From contig NZ_CP045324.1 in the NCBI RefSeq assembly GCF_009363275.1, forward strand, positions 2,542,001 to 2,606,000: a stretch of DNA of 64,000 bases. The letters are read 5' to 3'. The notes beneath the pieces were generated by a model. It ran no database searches, was not told where the DNA came from, and saw only the letters and a program-made list of their open reading frames with translations. This document shows positions 10,594 to 20,613 of this stretch, piece by piece (position 1 is the stretch's first letter; the number at the start of each line of letters is the position of its first letter). The position numbers and the translations under genes are program-made. Origin of the DNA: Marinobacter sp. THAF197a (lineage in GTDB: Bacteria; Pseudomonadota; Gammaproteobacteria; Pseudomonadales; Oleiphilaceae).

Positions 10594-12768
10594 ATGGCCA
10601 TTGCGGAAAAACTCATGCAGCGTCACACCAAGCCATCCAGAACCAGCAGGGTGGGCGCTTGCACAGCACTGACACTCTCTTTGCTGATGTCTGGCATGTC
10701 CGTCGCGCAGGCAAAAATTGACGACACGGCAGTTTACCAGCCCGTAGCCCCGACCATTGACCAGGCCCGGGCCAACATCCTGATTGCCCGCCAACTGCAA
10801 TTCACACATTTCCGTAATCTTGGCATCAGTGATGAGCTTTCTGGCGATGTGTTCGATGCGTACCTGAAATACCTGGATGGCCAGCGCATCTATCTGTCCC
10901 AAAAAGATATCGAACTGCTCGCCAGGGCCAAATCCCGGCTTGGCTCCGCCCTGAAAACAGGCCAGCTTCAGCCAGGGTTCGAGATCTACAACCTGGTTCA
11001 ACAGCGCATCATCGAGCGGCTTCAGTTTGCCCTGAATGTTATTGATAACGGCCTGGATGAGCTCGATTTCAACACCGATGAACGCATTCGGGTGGATCGC
11101 TCCAAGGCCGACTGGGAACCAGACCAGGAAGCCCTCGATGCCCTCTGGATCAAACGAATCAAAAATGCCGTGCTGGCCCAGCGCCTGAACGGTACGGAAG
11201 ACGACACCATCAAAGACAACCTGCGCCGCCGCTATGAAGGTCAGCTGAAACGCGCCTACCAGGCCCGCAGCGAGGATGCGTTTCAGGCGTATATGAATGC
11301 CTTTGCCGGCATGTGGGACCCACACACGTCCTATTTCTCACCGCGCACGTCTGAAAACTTCAACATCAACATGAGCCTGTCACTTGAGGGCATTGGTGCG
11401 GTCCTGCAATCCGACAACGAATACACCAAAGTGGTTCGCCTGGTGCCTGGCGGCCCCGCCGCCAAGCAGGGCCAACTGCAAACGGCAGACCGTATCATCT
11501 CCGTGGCTCAGGAGGGCGAAAAGCCGGTTAACGTCATTGGCTGGCGTCTGGACGAGGTGGTCGACCTGATACGTGGCCCCCGTAACTCCACCGTTACGCT
11601 GGAAGTGATTCCTGCCAACGCCGCCGACGAGAGCGTCACCCGCACCATTGCCATCAACCGGGACGAAGTCAAACTGGAAGAACAAAGCGCCAGCAAGGAC
11701 ATCATCGAATTGGATCGTTCCGGTGAAACCTACCGGGTTGGCGTGATCACCATTCCGACCTTCTATGCGGATTTCCAGGCCATGCAGGCCGGCGACCCCA
11801 ACTACAAGAGCACCACGCGGGACGTACGCAGACTGCTGGACGACCTCAAGGAACAGGGCGTGGATGGCGTGGTCATGGACCTGCGCAACAATGGCGGCGG
11901 CGCCCTGCATGAAGCCAATGACCTGGTAGGCCTGTTTATCGACAAGGGCCCGACCGTACAGATTCGCAACGCGAACAACGACGTGCAGATTCTCAACGAC
12001 GAAGACCCCTCGGTTGCCTACGACGGCCCGCTGGTGGTCCTGGTGAACCGCATGAGCGCCTCGGCCTCCGAGATCTTTGCCGGCGCCATTCAGGATTACG
12101 GCCGCGGCCTGGTGGTCGGCTCTCAGACGTTCGGCAAGGGCACGGTGCAGGCCGTGCGGCCACTGAACCATGGTCAGCTGAAGATCACCCAGTCCAAGTT
12201 CTATCGGGTGTCTGGTGGTTCCACCCAACACAAGGGGGTCATTCCGGATATCGAGATTCCGTCACGGGTCGACACGTCGCGAATTGGCGAAGACGCGCTG
12301 GATCATGCCCTGCCCTGGGACCAGATCGAAGCCGTGCCCCACACCCGTTACTTTGATTTCAGCGGTGTGATTGACGAGCTGCGCAAGCGTCATGAAGCCC
12401 GGTTCTCTGCCAGCCCGGAATTCAGCCTGCTGGAGCAGGAAATTGAATTCCTGACCAAGCAACGTGAAATGACCTACGTCAGCCTGAATATGGATGAACG
12501 CAAGGCGCACCACGAACAGATCGAGCGGACTCGGCTGACCATTGCCAACGCCCGCCGGGAACTGCGCGGAGAAGAGCCGTTCAAGACCCTGGATGAGCTA
12601 GAACAATGGCAGGACGAACAGGCCGCTGATCTCGACAGCACCGACGAAGAGCTGGACTTTGTGATCCGGGAAGGCGGCCATATCATGGCCGACCTGCTCG
12701 AGCTTGATCAGCGTACCGCGTCTATCCTGAAGCCAACGCAATTTGCCGCCAAGGCTGAAGCCAGGTAG
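10594..12768 (+). CDS. prc: Carboxy-terminal processing protease Prc (Tsp)
   Basis: Periplasmic serine protease that degrades or trims proteins from their C-terminus, including lipoproteins and peptidoglycan hydrolases. It has a signal peptide ending near SVAQA (residues about 20-42), a DUF3340-type N-terminal region, a PDZ domain around residues 255-345 (GIGAVLQ...VPGGPAAKQG) and a tail-specific protease domain. The catalytic Ser-Lys dyad falls at Ser490 in MSASASEIF and Lys515 in TFGKGTVQ, with the 25-residue spacing of E. coli Prc. The next gene starts 5 bp downstream and is probably co-transcribed. Confidence 0.94.
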   Translation: MAIAEKLMQRHTKPSRTSRVGACTALTLSLLMSGMSVAQAKIDDTAVYQPVAPTIDQARANILIARQLQFTHFRNLGISDELSGDVFDAYLKYLDGQRIYLSQKDIELLARAKSRLGSALKTGQLQPGFEIYNLVQQRIIERLQFALNVIDNGLDELDFNTDERIRVDRSKADWEPDQEALDALWIKRIKNAVLAQRLNGTEDDTIKDNLRRRYEGQLKRAYQARSEDAFQAYMNAFAGMWDPHTSYFSPRTSENFNINMSLSLEGIGAVLQSDNEYTKVVRLVPGGPAAKQGQLQTADRIISVAQEGEKPVNVIGWRLDEVVDLIRGPRNSTVTLEVIPANAADESVTRTIAINRDEVKLEEQSASKDIIELDRSGETYRVGVITIPTFYADFQAMQAGDPNYKSTTRDVRRLLDDLKEQGVDGVVMDLRNNGGGALHEANDLVGLFIDKGPTVQIRNANNDVQILNDEDPSVAYDGPLVVLVNRMSASASEIFAGAIQDYGRGLVVGSQTFGKGTVQAVRPLNHGQLKITQSKFYRVSGGSTQHKGVIPDIEIPSRVDTSRIGEDALDHALPWDQIEAVPHTRYFDFSGVIDELRKRHEARFSASPEFSLLEQEIEFLTKQREMTYVSLNMDERKAHHEQIERTRLTIANARRELRGEEPFKTLDELEQWQDEQAADLDSTDEELDFVIREGGHIMADLLELDQRTASILKPTQFAAKAEAR

Positions 12769-12773
12769 TCGCC

Positions 12774-13532
12774 ATGACTGACCCGGCAGCGAAGGATCAA
12801 CCGGAAAGCAGCCAACGGGCCCGCGTCCTGCAGGATATGCTGCTGGACGCGCTCCATGCCATGCGCTCCATGGAACAGGTGGAGAGCATTGAACCGTCCG
12901 GCGGCCGGAATAAAACCTCCGATGGCATGCTCGACCGCATTGTAGGCTTTACCGGTTCGGCACTCCGGCTGGGTGCCCGGGCCACCGATACCTCGTTGCG
13001 GGTTGGCCGGGCACTGATCAATTCCCAGGACCAGCTGCGAACCATGCTCGCTGCCGGCCAGTCCCTGAAAGACATCCGGGAAGTTGCCGGCCTCACCCTG
13101 TCTGAGATGAGCGAGGCGCTGAACCTCAAGGATAAGTCCCTGCTTGAGGCCATCGAAAACGGCACCTCTACTCTGTCTTTCGAACTGATCCTGCGCCTGG
13201 CAGCGCTGATCGCCAGGAACGACCCCATTCCGTTTATCATGCGCACCACCCGGAACTATAATCCGGAGGTGTGGCAGATTCTGAACGACTGGGGCATCGG
13301 CCGCATTCCCCTGCAGTTCGAGCGGGAGCGGGAATTTATCAATATCTTCCGGCGCCATGATGACGCCCGCAATCTCTCGGACGAAGGGTTCCGCAAGGTA
13401 TTGGAGTTCACCCGCCATAGCTTCGAGATGTCGATGCACTTTATCGAACAGCAGGAAGCCGAGATGGAGGAACTGAAGGCAAGCCTGCAGCCCTCCGGGC
13501 CTACCGAGAAAAAAGCGCCCTCAGGCAAATAA
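12774..13532 (+). CDS. Helix-turn-helix (XRE-like) domain protein downstream of prc
   Basis: A 252-residue cytoplasmic protein with a central HTH domain at about residues 95-145 ([19 protein letters not shown]... then [10 protein letters not shown]), the pattern of an XRE-type DNA-binding domain. The N-terminal 90 residues and the C-terminal helical region are not from a family I can name. It starts 5 bp after prc and is likely in its transcription unit, so it may be linked to envelope stress or cell division, but that is a guess. It converges on mtnA, sharing 12 bp at the 3' ends. Confidence 0.72.
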   Translation: MTDPAAKDQPESSQRARVLQDMLLDALHAMRSMEQVESIEPSGGRNKTSDGMLDRIVGFTGSALRLGARATDTSLRVGRALINSQDQLRTMLAAGQSLKDIREVAGLTLSEMSEALNLKDKSLLEAIENGTSTLSFELILRLAALIARNDPIPFIMRTTRNYNPEVWQILNDWGIGRIPLQFEREREFINIFRRHDDARNLSDEGFRKVLEFTRHSFEMSMHFIEQQEAEMEELKASLQPSGPTEKKAPSGK

Positions 13533-14576
13533 TGCACGCATACCGGTGATGTTCGGATTCCTGACCGCACCTTTTTCCGTAACAATCGCATCAATCAGGC
13601 TGGCTGGCGTCACATCAAACACCGGGTTGAACACCTCAACGCCAGCCGGTGCCAGCGGAATTCCCCGGATTTCCCGAACCTCGGTGCCATCACGCTCTTC
13701 AATGGGAATATCCTGGCCAGACGCCAACGCCATATCCACCGTGCTGGAGGGTGCCACCACCATGAAACCGACCTTGTGATGACGGGCCAGAACCGCCAGA
13801 TTGTAAGTACCAATCTTGTTCGCCACATCGCCATTGGCGGTAATTCGATCGGCACCGACCACCACCCACTTCACCTTTCCCGACGCCATGATGGCCGCCG
13901 CAGCGCCATCGGCGTTCAGGGTGACCGGAATATTGTCGCGGGTGAGCTCCCACGCCGTCAGCCGGCTGCCCTGCAACCAGGGCCGGGTTTCGTCCGCGTA
14001 CACACGGCTCAGCAGCTTTTCCTCGTGCAACCGGCGTATCACACCGAGCGCCGTGCCATAGCCGCCGGTTGCCAGGGCACCAGTATTGCAGTGCGTCAGC
14101 ACCGTCATGGCCTTTTCAGGCGCCATGACTTCCAGCGCATGGTCCGCCATAGCAAGGTTCGCCGCCAGATCTTCCTCATGAATGTGCACTGCCTCGGCGG
14201 CCAGCTGACGGGTGGCTTCAGCCAGGGATTCACAACGCTCAAACACGCCTTTCATGCGCTCAAGAGCCCAGAACAGGTTAACCGCCGTTGGCCTGGATTG
14301 CGCCAGCTCGTCAATGGCCTTGTGCACCTCTGCCCGCCAATCGCCTGCGCCCGCGTGCCTGGCGGCCAGGGCAACACCATAGGCGGCACTGATGCCGATC
14401 GCAGGGGCTCCACGCACCACCATATCGGTAATGCACTGGGCGACACCGGAAGCGCCTTCAGCTTTAATCCAATGCTCTTCTGCGGGCAGCAGGCGTTGGT
14501 CCAGCAACTCGAGGCTATCGCCCTGCCAGCGCAGGGCCACGGTGCCCATCGATCGATTGGCAGTGTGTTTTGCCAT
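13521..14576 (-). CDS. mtnA: S-methyl-5-thioribose-1-phosphate isomerase
   Basis: Isomerises 5-methylthioribose-1-phosphate to methylthioribulose-1-phosphate in methionine salvage. The 351-residue protein (ATG at 14576, with GGAG 6 nt upstream) shows the family motifs [17 protein letters not shown], the catalytic Cys in [18 protein letters not shown] and the Asp in [17 protein letters not shown]. The frame is open further upstream to 14654, but without a ribosome site. It is divergent from the methylthioadenosine deaminase gene, which supplies its pathway substrate after phosphorolysis, as in Pseudomonas aeruginosa PA3169/PA3170. Confidence 0.94.
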   Translation of the reverse strand: MAKHTANRSMGTVALRWQGDSLELLDQRLLPAEEHWIKAEGASGVAQCITDMVVRGAPAIGISAAYGVALAARHAGAGDWRAEVHKAIDELAQSRPTAVNLFWALERMKGVFERCESLAEATRQLAAEAVHIHEEDLAANLAMADHALEVMAPEKAMTVLTHCNTGALATGGYGTALGVIRRLHEEKLLSRVYADETRPWLQGSRLTAWELTRDNIPVTLNADGAAAAIMASGKVKWVVVGADRITANGDVANKIGTYNLAVLARHHKVGFMVVAPSSTVDMALASGQDIPIEERDGTEVREIRGIPLAPAGVEVFNPVFDVTPASLIDAIVTEKGAVRNPNITGMRALFA

Positions 14577-14770
14577 AGTCAACTCCATTCCGGTAACTGA
14601 AAACCGCCAGTATAACGCCAAGGCGCCCGTTTGCCTGCCCGGTTTGAGCATCAATGCCCTTCCGGCAAGGCATGACCTTGCCGCCGGGGTAGTTCTGCCA
14701 TCGGCAGCTGGTTATACTTTGCAGCTGAATGTCAGGGCTTGGCCAAGCCCCACAACACAAAGGCAGGTTA

Positions 14771-16099
14771 ATGACGGCAGACACCATCACTGCAGCCGAT
14801 AGTCGAATCAACGCCCGCTGGCTGATTCCCGTAGAACCCTTCGGCGTTGTGCTGGAGCACCAGGCGGTGATCCTGCAGGGCAGCCGCATTGCAGACGTGC
14901 TGCCACAATCAGAGGCAGACCAGAAATACCGCACCCGCGAAACGGTTAACCTTGACCGTCATGTGGTCATGCCGGGGCTAATCAACCTGCACGGCCACAC
15001 CGCCATGTCGCTGTTCCGGGGCCTGGCCGATGACCTGCCGCTGATGACCTGGCTGAACGACCACATCTGGCCCGCCGAAGGCAGGTTCGTCAGCGAGCCG
15101 TTTGTGCTGGACGGCACGCGGCTGGCGATGGCGGAAATGCTGCGTACCGGTACCACCACCTTCTCTGACATGTACTTCTTTCCGGAAGTGACGGCCCAGG
15201 CGGCCCATGATGCCGGAATGCGCGCCCAGGTCTGTTTTCCGCTGATGGACATGCCCACGGTCTGGGGTTCCGGGCCGGACGAGTACCTGCGCAAAGGGGC
15301 GGCCCTGATCGAACAATGGCAGGGTGACGAATACATCATGCCGGCGATTGGCCCCCATGCCCCCTACACGGTCTCTGACCAGCCGCTGAAAGACGCCGTC
15401 GCCCTGGCCGGAAAAACCGGAGCGGCCATCCAGCTGCACCTGCACGAGACCGCCTTCGAAGTAGATGAAGCCATGAAAGCCACGGGCTCACGCCCCGTTA
15501 CCCGGATGGCAGAGCTAGGGGTTCTTGGCAGGAATACCCAGTGCGTGCACATGACCCAGATTGACGATTCGGACCTGGAACAGCTGGTGCGCTCAGGCGC
15601 CCACATCGTGCACTGCCCGGAATCCAACCTGAAACTGGCCAGCGGCCTGTGCCCGGTGCAGAAACTGATGGACCACGGTATCAATGTCACCATCGGCACG
15701 GATGGCGCCGCCAGCAACAACGATCTGGACCTGTTCGGTGAACTGAAAACCGCAGCCATGGTCGCCAAGGTCGTGGCCGGGGATGCCTCGGCATTGTCCG
15801 CCCACCGGGCGCTGGAAATGGCCACCCTGAGCGGTGCCCGCGCGCTCGGCAGGGAACAGGAGTTGGGTTCCCTGGTAGCAGGCAAGCTGGCCGATCTGAT
15901 TGCCGTGGACCTGAGCGATCCTTTCCTGCAGCCGGTCTACGACCCGGCATCCCACCTGGTTTACAGCAACCATGGCCGGGCAGTAAGCCACAGCTGGATT
16001 CACGGCGTACCTCAATTACAGGACGGTCGCCTGACCCGTATCGACGTACCTGACCTGATGCTTCGGGTCAGTGAATGGCGGCAACAGATTCTCAGTTAA
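14771..16099 (+). CDS. mtaD: 5-methylthioadenosine / S-adenosylhomocysteine deaminase
   Basis: Amidohydrolase of the TRZ/ATZ family, 442 residues, converting methylthioadenosine to methylthioinosine. Metal-binding motifs are complete: HGHTAMS near residue 75, the HLHE histidine near 234, [12 protein letters not shown] near 295, and the Asp in [12 protein letters not shown] near 321. The ATG at 14771 has AGGCAGG directly upstream and is preferred to the earlier in-frame ATG at 14729. With the divergent mtnA and downstream ubiG-mupP-yciK it reproduces the Pseudomonas PA3169-PA3173 neighbourhood, which supports the MTA-specific assignment over guanine or chlorohydrolase activity. Confidence 0.9.
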   Translation: MTADTITAADSRINARWLIPVEPFGVVLEHQAVILQGSRIADVLPQSEADQKYRTRETVNLDRHVVMPGLINLHGHTAMSLFRGLADDLPLMTWLNDHIWPAEGRFVSEPFVLDGTRLAMAEMLRTGTTTFSDMYFFPEVTAQAAHDAGMRAQVCFPLMDMPTVWGSGPDEYLRKGAALIEQWQGDEYIMPAIGPHAPYTVSDQPLKDAVALAGKTGAAIQLHLHETAFEVDEAMKATGSRPVTRMAELGVLGRNTQCVHMTQIDDSDLEQLVRSGAHIVHCPESNLKLASGLCPVQKLMDHGINVTIGTDGAASNNDLDLFGELKTAAMVAKVVAGDASALSAHRALEMATLSGARALGREQELGSLVAGKLADLIAVDLSDPFLQPVYDPASHLVYSNHGRAVSHSWIHGVPQLQDGRLTRIDVPDLMLRVSEWRQQILS

Positions 16100-16122
16100 C
16101 CTTTTCACCCAGGTGTAGCACC

Positions 16123-16839
16123 ATGAGCAACCAGAACGTAGACCAGAACGAGATTGCCAAGTTTGAGGCCCTGGCCAGCCGTTGGTGGGACCCCACCAGC
16201 GAGTTTAAACCGCTGCACGACATCAATCCCCTGCGGTTGAATTACATTGACGAGCGGGTAGCCCTGGCCGGCAAAAAGGTGCTGGACGTCGGTTGCGGCG
16301 GCGGCCTGTTGTCGGAAGGCATGGCCCTGCGCGGTGCCCATGTAACCGGTATCGATATGGGTGAAGCGCCCTTATCAGTGGCCAAACTGCACGGTTTGGA
16401 ATCGGGTGTGAATGTTGATTACCGGCAAACCACCGTCGAAGAGCTGGCGCGTGATCCGGAACATGCCGGCCAGTATGACGCGGTCACCTGCCTGGAAATG
16501 CTGGAGCATGTGCCGGACCCCGCTTCGGGTATCCGTGCCTGCGCCGCCATGTTGCGCCCGGGCGGCCACATGTTTGTCTCCACGATTAACCGGAACCCGA
16601 AGTCTTTCCTGTTTGCCATCGTGGGTGCGGAATACGTGCTCAACATGCTGCCCAAGGGCACCCATGAGTGGAAAAAGTTTATCCGGCCTTCCGAGATGTC
16701 CGACTACCTGCGCCATGCTGGCCTGGAAGTTCAGGAACTCACCGGCATGACCTACAACCCGCTAACCAAGGTGTACAAACTGGGCCGGGATGTCGACGTC
16801 AATTACCTGATGCACGCGCGGGATATTCGTGAAGACTGA
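16123..16839 (+). CDS. ubiG: Bifunctional ubiquinone O-methyltransferase UbiG
   Basis: SAM-dependent methyltransferase for both O-methylations of ubiquinone synthesis. It has 238 residues with SAM motif [17 protein letters not shown] and the family stretches [20 protein letters not shown] near the N-terminus and [10 protein letters not shown] (motif II). The start is placed at ATG 16123; an in-frame upstream ATG inside mtaD lacks support. It overlaps the next gene, mupP, by 11 nt, indicating translational coupling. Confidence 0.95.
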   Translation: MSNQNVDQNEIAKFEALASRWWDPTSEFKPLHDINPLRLNYIDERVALAGKKVLDVGCGGGLLSEGMALRGAHVTGIDMGEAPLSVAKLHGLESGVNVDYRQTTVEELARDPEHAGQYDAVTCLEMLEHVPDPASGIRACAAMLRPGGHMFVSTINRNPKSFLFAIVGAEYVLNMLPKGTHEWKKFIRPSEMSDYLRHAGLEVQELTGMTYNPLTKVYKLGRDVDVNYLMHARDIRED

Positions 16840-17494
16840 CGTTCTCCCTTCAGCCGTACTGTTCGATCTGGACGGCACGCTGATTGATACCGCCCCGGAT
16901 TTCATCCGCTGCCTGAATATGCTGCGACAACAGCACGAGCTGGCGCCCTTGCCGGCGGAGCATATCCGGCGTTCGGTATCTAACGGCGCCCGGGCGATGA
17001 TCCGGGTCGGCTTTGGCCTGGAGCCGGAACACCCGGATTACCTGGAAAAGCACACGGCGTTTCTGGACTTGTATGAAGCAGGTGTCGCCATCGAAACCAC
17101 GCTGTTCGAAGGCATGGACGAGTTGCTGCTTGATCTGGAAGGCCGGTCTATTCCCTGGGGCATTGTTACCAACAAACCCGCCCGGTTTGCCATCCCCCTG
17201 ATCGAAGCCCTCGGGCTTGCAGAACGATGCGCCACGCTGATTTGCCCGGACCATGTGGCCGAGCGCAAACCTCACCCGGAATCGCTGTTCCTGGCATGCC
17301 GTGAGATTGGCGCAGAGCCGAAACAGGCGATCTACGTGGGTGACCACGAACGGGACATTGAAGCAGGCCGGAACGCAGGTATGCGTACCATCGCCGTTCG
17401 CTACGGCTACATCGAGCAACCGGAGTCGGTTGACCTGTGGCAAGCTGATATCATCGTCGATACCGTCAGCGACCTGGCAAAGCTGTTACAATAG
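16829..17494 (+). CDS. mupP: N-acetylmuramic acid 6-phosphate phosphatase (HAD family)
   Basis: HAD-superfamily phosphatase of 221 residues with motif [10 protein letters not shown] (nucleophile Asp), motif II TNKPARF, Lys in ERKPHPE and motif [13 protein letters not shown]. It resembles phosphoglycolate phosphatase, but the order ubiG-mupP-yciK is that of Pseudomonas, where this gene is MupP of the MurNAc/anhydro-muropeptide recycling route to UDP-MurNAc. The GTG start overlaps the ubiG stop by 11 nt. The MupP label comes from context; gph is the alternative. Confidence 0.82.
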   Translation: MKTDVLPSAVLFDLDGTLIDTAPDFIRCLNMLRQQHELAPLPAEHIRRSVSNGARAMIRVGFGLEPEHPDYLEKHTAFLDLYEAGVAIETTLFEGMDELLLDLEGRSIPWGIVTNKPARFAIPLIEALGLAERCATLICPDHVAERKPHPESLFLACREIGAEPKQAIYVGDHERDIEAGRNAGMRTIAVRYGYIEQPESVDLWQADIIVDTVSDLAKLLQ

Positions 17495-17559
17495 CCGCCG
17501 ATTCATTTCCATCACCGGCCCCAAGCTGGCCAGTAACCGCCTGAACACGGAGACAGGTT

Positions 17560-18312
17560 ATGCAAGATTACCAGGCACCCGCCGATCTTCTGAAAGACCG
17601 CATTGTCATGGTAACCGGAGCCGGTAGCGGCATCGGCCGCGCCGCTGCCAAAGCCTATGCTGCCCATGGCGCCACCGTCATCCTGGTTGGCCGCACCGTA
17701 GGCAAGCTGGAAGAGGTTTACGATGAAATTGAAGCCGCCGGGCACCCGCAACCGGCCATCGTGCCGATGAATTTCGAGGGTGCGGCGGTCAAGGAATACG
17801 AAGAACTGGCGATGACCCTGGAAGAGAACTTCGGCCGGCTTGACGGATTGCTGCATAACGCCGGCATTCTGGGCTCCCGCAGCCCGGTAGAGCTTTATGA
17901 TCCGGAAACCTGGAACAAGGTGATGCAGGTAAACGCCACGGCCCCGTTTTTACTCAGCCGGGCAATGATTCCCCTGCTGCGCAAATCCGATGATGCCTCG
18001 ATGATCTTTACCTCGTCGGGCGTTGGCCGCCAGGCCCGGGCCTACTGGGGTGCCTATGCGGTATCGAAATTTGCCGTCGAAGGCCTTAGCCAGCTGCTGG
18101 CGGATGAACTGGATGACAACCGCCACAACATCCGGGTAAACAGTCTGAACCCCGGTGCCACCCGTACCAATATGAGAGTGCTGGCTTATCCGGCAGAAAA
18201 CCCGAACCAGAACCCGGCGCCGGAAGAACTGATGCCGGTGTACCTGTACCTGATGGGCAAAGACAGCCAGGATATCAACGGCCAGCAAATCGACGCGCAG
18301 CCGAAGAAATAA
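17560..18312 (+). CDS. YciK-type short-chain dehydrogenase
   Basis: A 250-residue classical SDR: NAD(P) motif VTGAGSGIGRAAA near residue 20, HNAGILG, and the catalytic Tyr-x3-Lys in YAVSKFAVEG. It matches the YciK oxidoreductase group that follows mupP in Pseudomonas. Substrate unknown. Its stop codon overlaps the start of the next gene by 1 nt (AATAATGG), so the two are translated together. Confidence 0.88.
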   Translation: MQDYQAPADLLKDRIVMVTGAGSGIGRAAAKAYAAHGATVILVGRTVGKLEEVYDEIEAAGHPQPAIVPMNFEGAAVKEYEELAMTLEENFGRLDGLLHNAGILGSRSPVELYDPETWNKVMQVNATAPFLLSRAMIPLLRKSDDASMIFTSSGVGRQARAYWGAYAVSKFAVEGLSQLLADELDDNRHNIRVNSLNPGATRTNMRVLAYPAENPNQNPAPEELMPVYLYLMGKDSQDINGQQIDAQPKK

Positions 18313-18545
18313 TGGAACTCCTGTTTTACACCACCTCCCAGTGCCATTTGTGCGAGCTGGCGGAAGCGCTTTTGGTCAGCACGCCCATGCCGGAGCCGAT
18401 CCCTGTGGATGTGGTAGACATAGCCCAGTCTGAAGAACTGGTTGAGCGCTACGGCACACGCATTCCGGTGCTACGCCGTAACGACACCGGCGCGGAGCTG
18501 GACTGGCCGTTCACCAGGGACCAGTTACTCACGTTTCTGCAATGA
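18312..18545 (+). CDS. Glutaredoxin-like (DUF836) protein
   Basis: A 77-residue thioredoxin-fold protein with an N-terminal strand and the redox motif CHLCELAEALL (C-x-x-C), then RYGTRIPVL with the cis-proline typical of glutaredoxins. It is translationally coupled to yciK and 12 bp ahead of yaaA. A role in thiol redox chemistry is likely; the partner is unknown. Confidence 0.82.
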   Translation: MELLFYTTSQCHLCELAEALLVSTPMPEPIPVDVVDIAQSEELVERYGTRIPVLRRNDTGAELDWPFTRDQLLTFLQ

Positions 18546-18557
18546 GGATCCGCTGAC

Positions 18558-19328
18558 ATGCTGATGATCATCTCCCCTGCCAAGACTCTGGACTACGACA
18601 GTCCGTTGGCGACGGAAACCTATACACAACCGGATTTTCTGGACGACGCCTGCGAGCTGATCGACCAGCTCAAAGCACTGGAGCCGCATCAGGTCAGCAA
18701 CCTGATGAGCATCAGCGACAAACTCGGCCAGCTTAACGCCGAAAGGTTCCGCACCTGGCATACCCCCTTTACACCAGACAATGCCCGCCAGGCGATCCTG
18801 GCCTTCAAGGGCGACGTCTATACCGGGCTGGACGCGGAAAGTTTCTCTGAACAGGATTTCGCCTTCGCCCAGAAGCATCTGCGCATGCTGTCCGGCCTCT
18901 ACGGTTTGCTCAAACCACTGGACCTGATGCAACCGTACCGCCTGGAGATGGGCACCAGGTTCGAGAACCAGCGAGGCAAAGACCTGTACGCCTTCTGGGG
19001 CAGCAAGATTACCGAGGCCCTGAACGAGCTGCTGGCGCAAGATGACCAGGTTCTGGTTAACCTTGCCTCCAACGAGTACTTCAAGAGTGTGCAAAAGAAG
19101 CAGCTTGACGGCCGCCTGATTACCCCCCAGTTCAAGGACTGGAAGAACGGTCAGTACAAGATGATCAGTTTCTACGCCAAGAAGGCCCGGGGCCTGATGT
19201 GCCGCTATGCGATTCAGAATCAGATCACCCAGGCCGACGACCTCAAGGGTTTTAACCTTGAAGGCTATTATTTCAGCGAAGACCAATCCGATAAAAACAA
19301 CTGGGTTTTCCTGCGGGATGAACAGTAA
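18558..19328 (+). CDS. yaaA: Peroxide stress protein YaaA
   Basis: A 256-residue DUF328/YaaA protein. In E. coli YaaA protects against hydrogen peroxide by limiting free iron and is regulated by OxyR; it has a DNA-binding HhH-like fold. The diagnostic start [16 protein letters not shown], the central [21 protein letters not shown] and the end [18 protein letters not shown] are all present. It lies in a run of same-strand genes after the glutaredoxin-like gene. No OxyR site was identified by eye. Confidence 0.94.
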   Translation: MLMIISPAKTLDYDSPLATETYTQPDFLDDACELIDQLKALEPHQVSNLMSISDKLGQLNAERFRTWHTPFTPDNARQAILAFKGDVYTGLDAESFSEQDFAFAQKHLRMLSGLYGLLKPLDLMQPYRLEMGTRFENQRGKDLYAFWGSKITEALNELLAQDDQVLVNLASNEYFKSVQKKQLDGRLITPQFKDWKNGQYKMISFYAKKARGLMCRYAIQNQITQADDLKGFNLEGYYFSEDQSDKNNWVFLRDEQ

Positions 19329-19354
19329 CCGTACCTGTTGATATCGGAGTAACC

Positions 19355-19555
19355 ATGAACGAAGCAGTCTTCTCCCAGATCGCCATGCTGGTGTTTCTGA
19401 CGGGCCTTATTGTCTGGATGGGTTTCATCGTTTGGGACCTGGCCAAAAAATCCCAGGCTGGGAAGTTCGGCACCATTGCCCTGTTTACCGTGCTGGGCGC
19501 CGGCGTTGTGGGGTTTATCGTGAAAACCGTGCTGGTAGAAATCATGCAGATCTGA
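19355..19555 (+). CDS. DUF2788 small membrane protein
   Basis: A 66-residue protein with two hydrophobic segments (about residues 8-28 and 42-62) separated by a short basic loop (DLAKKSQAGKFG), the layout of DUF2788. It is probably an inner-membrane protein of unknown function. It lies 26 bp after yaaA and 100 bp before rdgC. Confidence 0.82.
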   Translation: MNEAVFSQIAMLVFLTGLIVWMGFIVWDLAKKSQAGKFGTIALFTVLGAGVVGFIVKTVLVEIMQI

Positions 19556-19654
19556 TCTGCCCGGATCGCCGTCACTTTACGGCCACCACCGTGTGGCCGT
19601 ATCATCCCCTGCCCTTTTGCAACGCTCCGAACAAACAGCAAGGATTCAGCCCCA

Positions 19655-20581
19655 ATGTGGTTTCGTAACGCCCGGATTTTCCGTTTCACCAAGCCTTTTG
19701 ATATCACCGCCGAAGCCCTGGAAGAAAAGCTGCAGGCGGATGCCTTCAAGCCCTGCGGCCCCCAGGAAACCACCCGCCAGGGTTGGGTACCTCCCCTTGG
19801 AAAACACGGTGAGCAATTGGTGCACAGCGCTAACGGTTACCACCTGATCGCTCTGCGCAAGGAAGAAAAGATTCTGCCAGGCCCGGTAGTCAAGGAAGCC
19901 GTAGAAGAGCGGGCCGAGGCCATCGAGCTGGATCAGGGCCGCAAAGTGCGCAAGAAGGAAAAAGAGGAAATCAAAGAGCAGGTCATGCTGGAAATGCTGC
20001 CCCAGGCGTTTTCCCGCAACCGCCGCTGCTTTGCCTACCTGGCACCGCAGGACGGAGTGCTGGTGGTGGATGCCGGCTCTGCCAAACAGGCGGAAGACCT
20101 TGCCTCAACCCTGCGCAAGAGCCTGGGCTCGCTGCCGGTTCGGCCGCCGGCGGTGGAGCAGGCTCCTGCCTTCACCTTCACCGGCTGGCTGACAGAAACC
20201 ATCGATCACCCTGCCAATATCGTGCTGGGTAGCGAATGCGAACTCAAGGATCCTTCAGAAGACGGCGGCGTGGTGCGTTGCAAGGGCCTGGACCTGAAAG
20301 CCGATGAAATTCGCAACCACCTCGAAACCGGCATGCAGGTGACCAAGCTGGCGCTTACCTGGGATGACAACGTCTCGTTTATTCTGGATGAAGAACTGGG
20401 CATTCGCCGGCTGAAGTTCGGTGAAACCCTGCAGGACCAGCTGGATGATGTGGATGTGGACGACGCCATGGCCAAGTTCGACGCCGCCTTTTCGCTGATG
20501 ACCCTGGAACTCTCACGGATGATTCCCGGGCTGCTGGAAGCACTCGGTGGCGAAGACCGCTCCGCCATCGTCGAGGAATAA
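19655..20581 (+). CDS. rdgC: Recombination-associated protein RdgC
   Basis: A ring-shaped DNA-binding protein that limits RecA activity. The 308-residue length is standard and the start MWFRNARIFRFTKPF is the family signature, followed by ...FKPCGPQE and TGWLTE. It converges on the acetyltransferase gene, with a bidirectional hairpin between the two ends. Confidence 0.95.
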   Translation: MWFRNARIFRFTKPFDITAEALEEKLQADAFKPCGPQETTRQGWVPPLGKHGEQLVHSANGYHLIALRKEEKILPGPVVKEAVEERAEAIELDQGRKVRKKEKEEIKEQVMLEMLPQAFSRNRRCFAYLAPQDGVLVVDAGSAKQAEDLASTLRKSLGSLPVRPPAVEQAPAFTFTGWLTETIDHPANIVLGSECELKDPSEDGGVVRCKGLDLKADEIRNHLETGMQVTKLALTWDDNVSFILDEELGIRRLKFGETLQDQLDDVDVDDAMAKFDAAFSLMTLELSRMIPGLLEALGGEDRSAIVEE

Positions 20582-20588
20582 AACGGAC

Positions 20589-20613
20589 GGGGGCCTTACA
20601 AGTGGCCCCCTTT
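20589..20613. terminator. Hairpin terminator between rdgC and the Pat-like gene
   Basis: A 7-bp G/C stem (GGGGGCC / GGCCCCC) with an 8-nt loop and a short T run, overlapping the stop codon of the converging gene. It serves rdgC and possibly both directions. Confidence 0.65.
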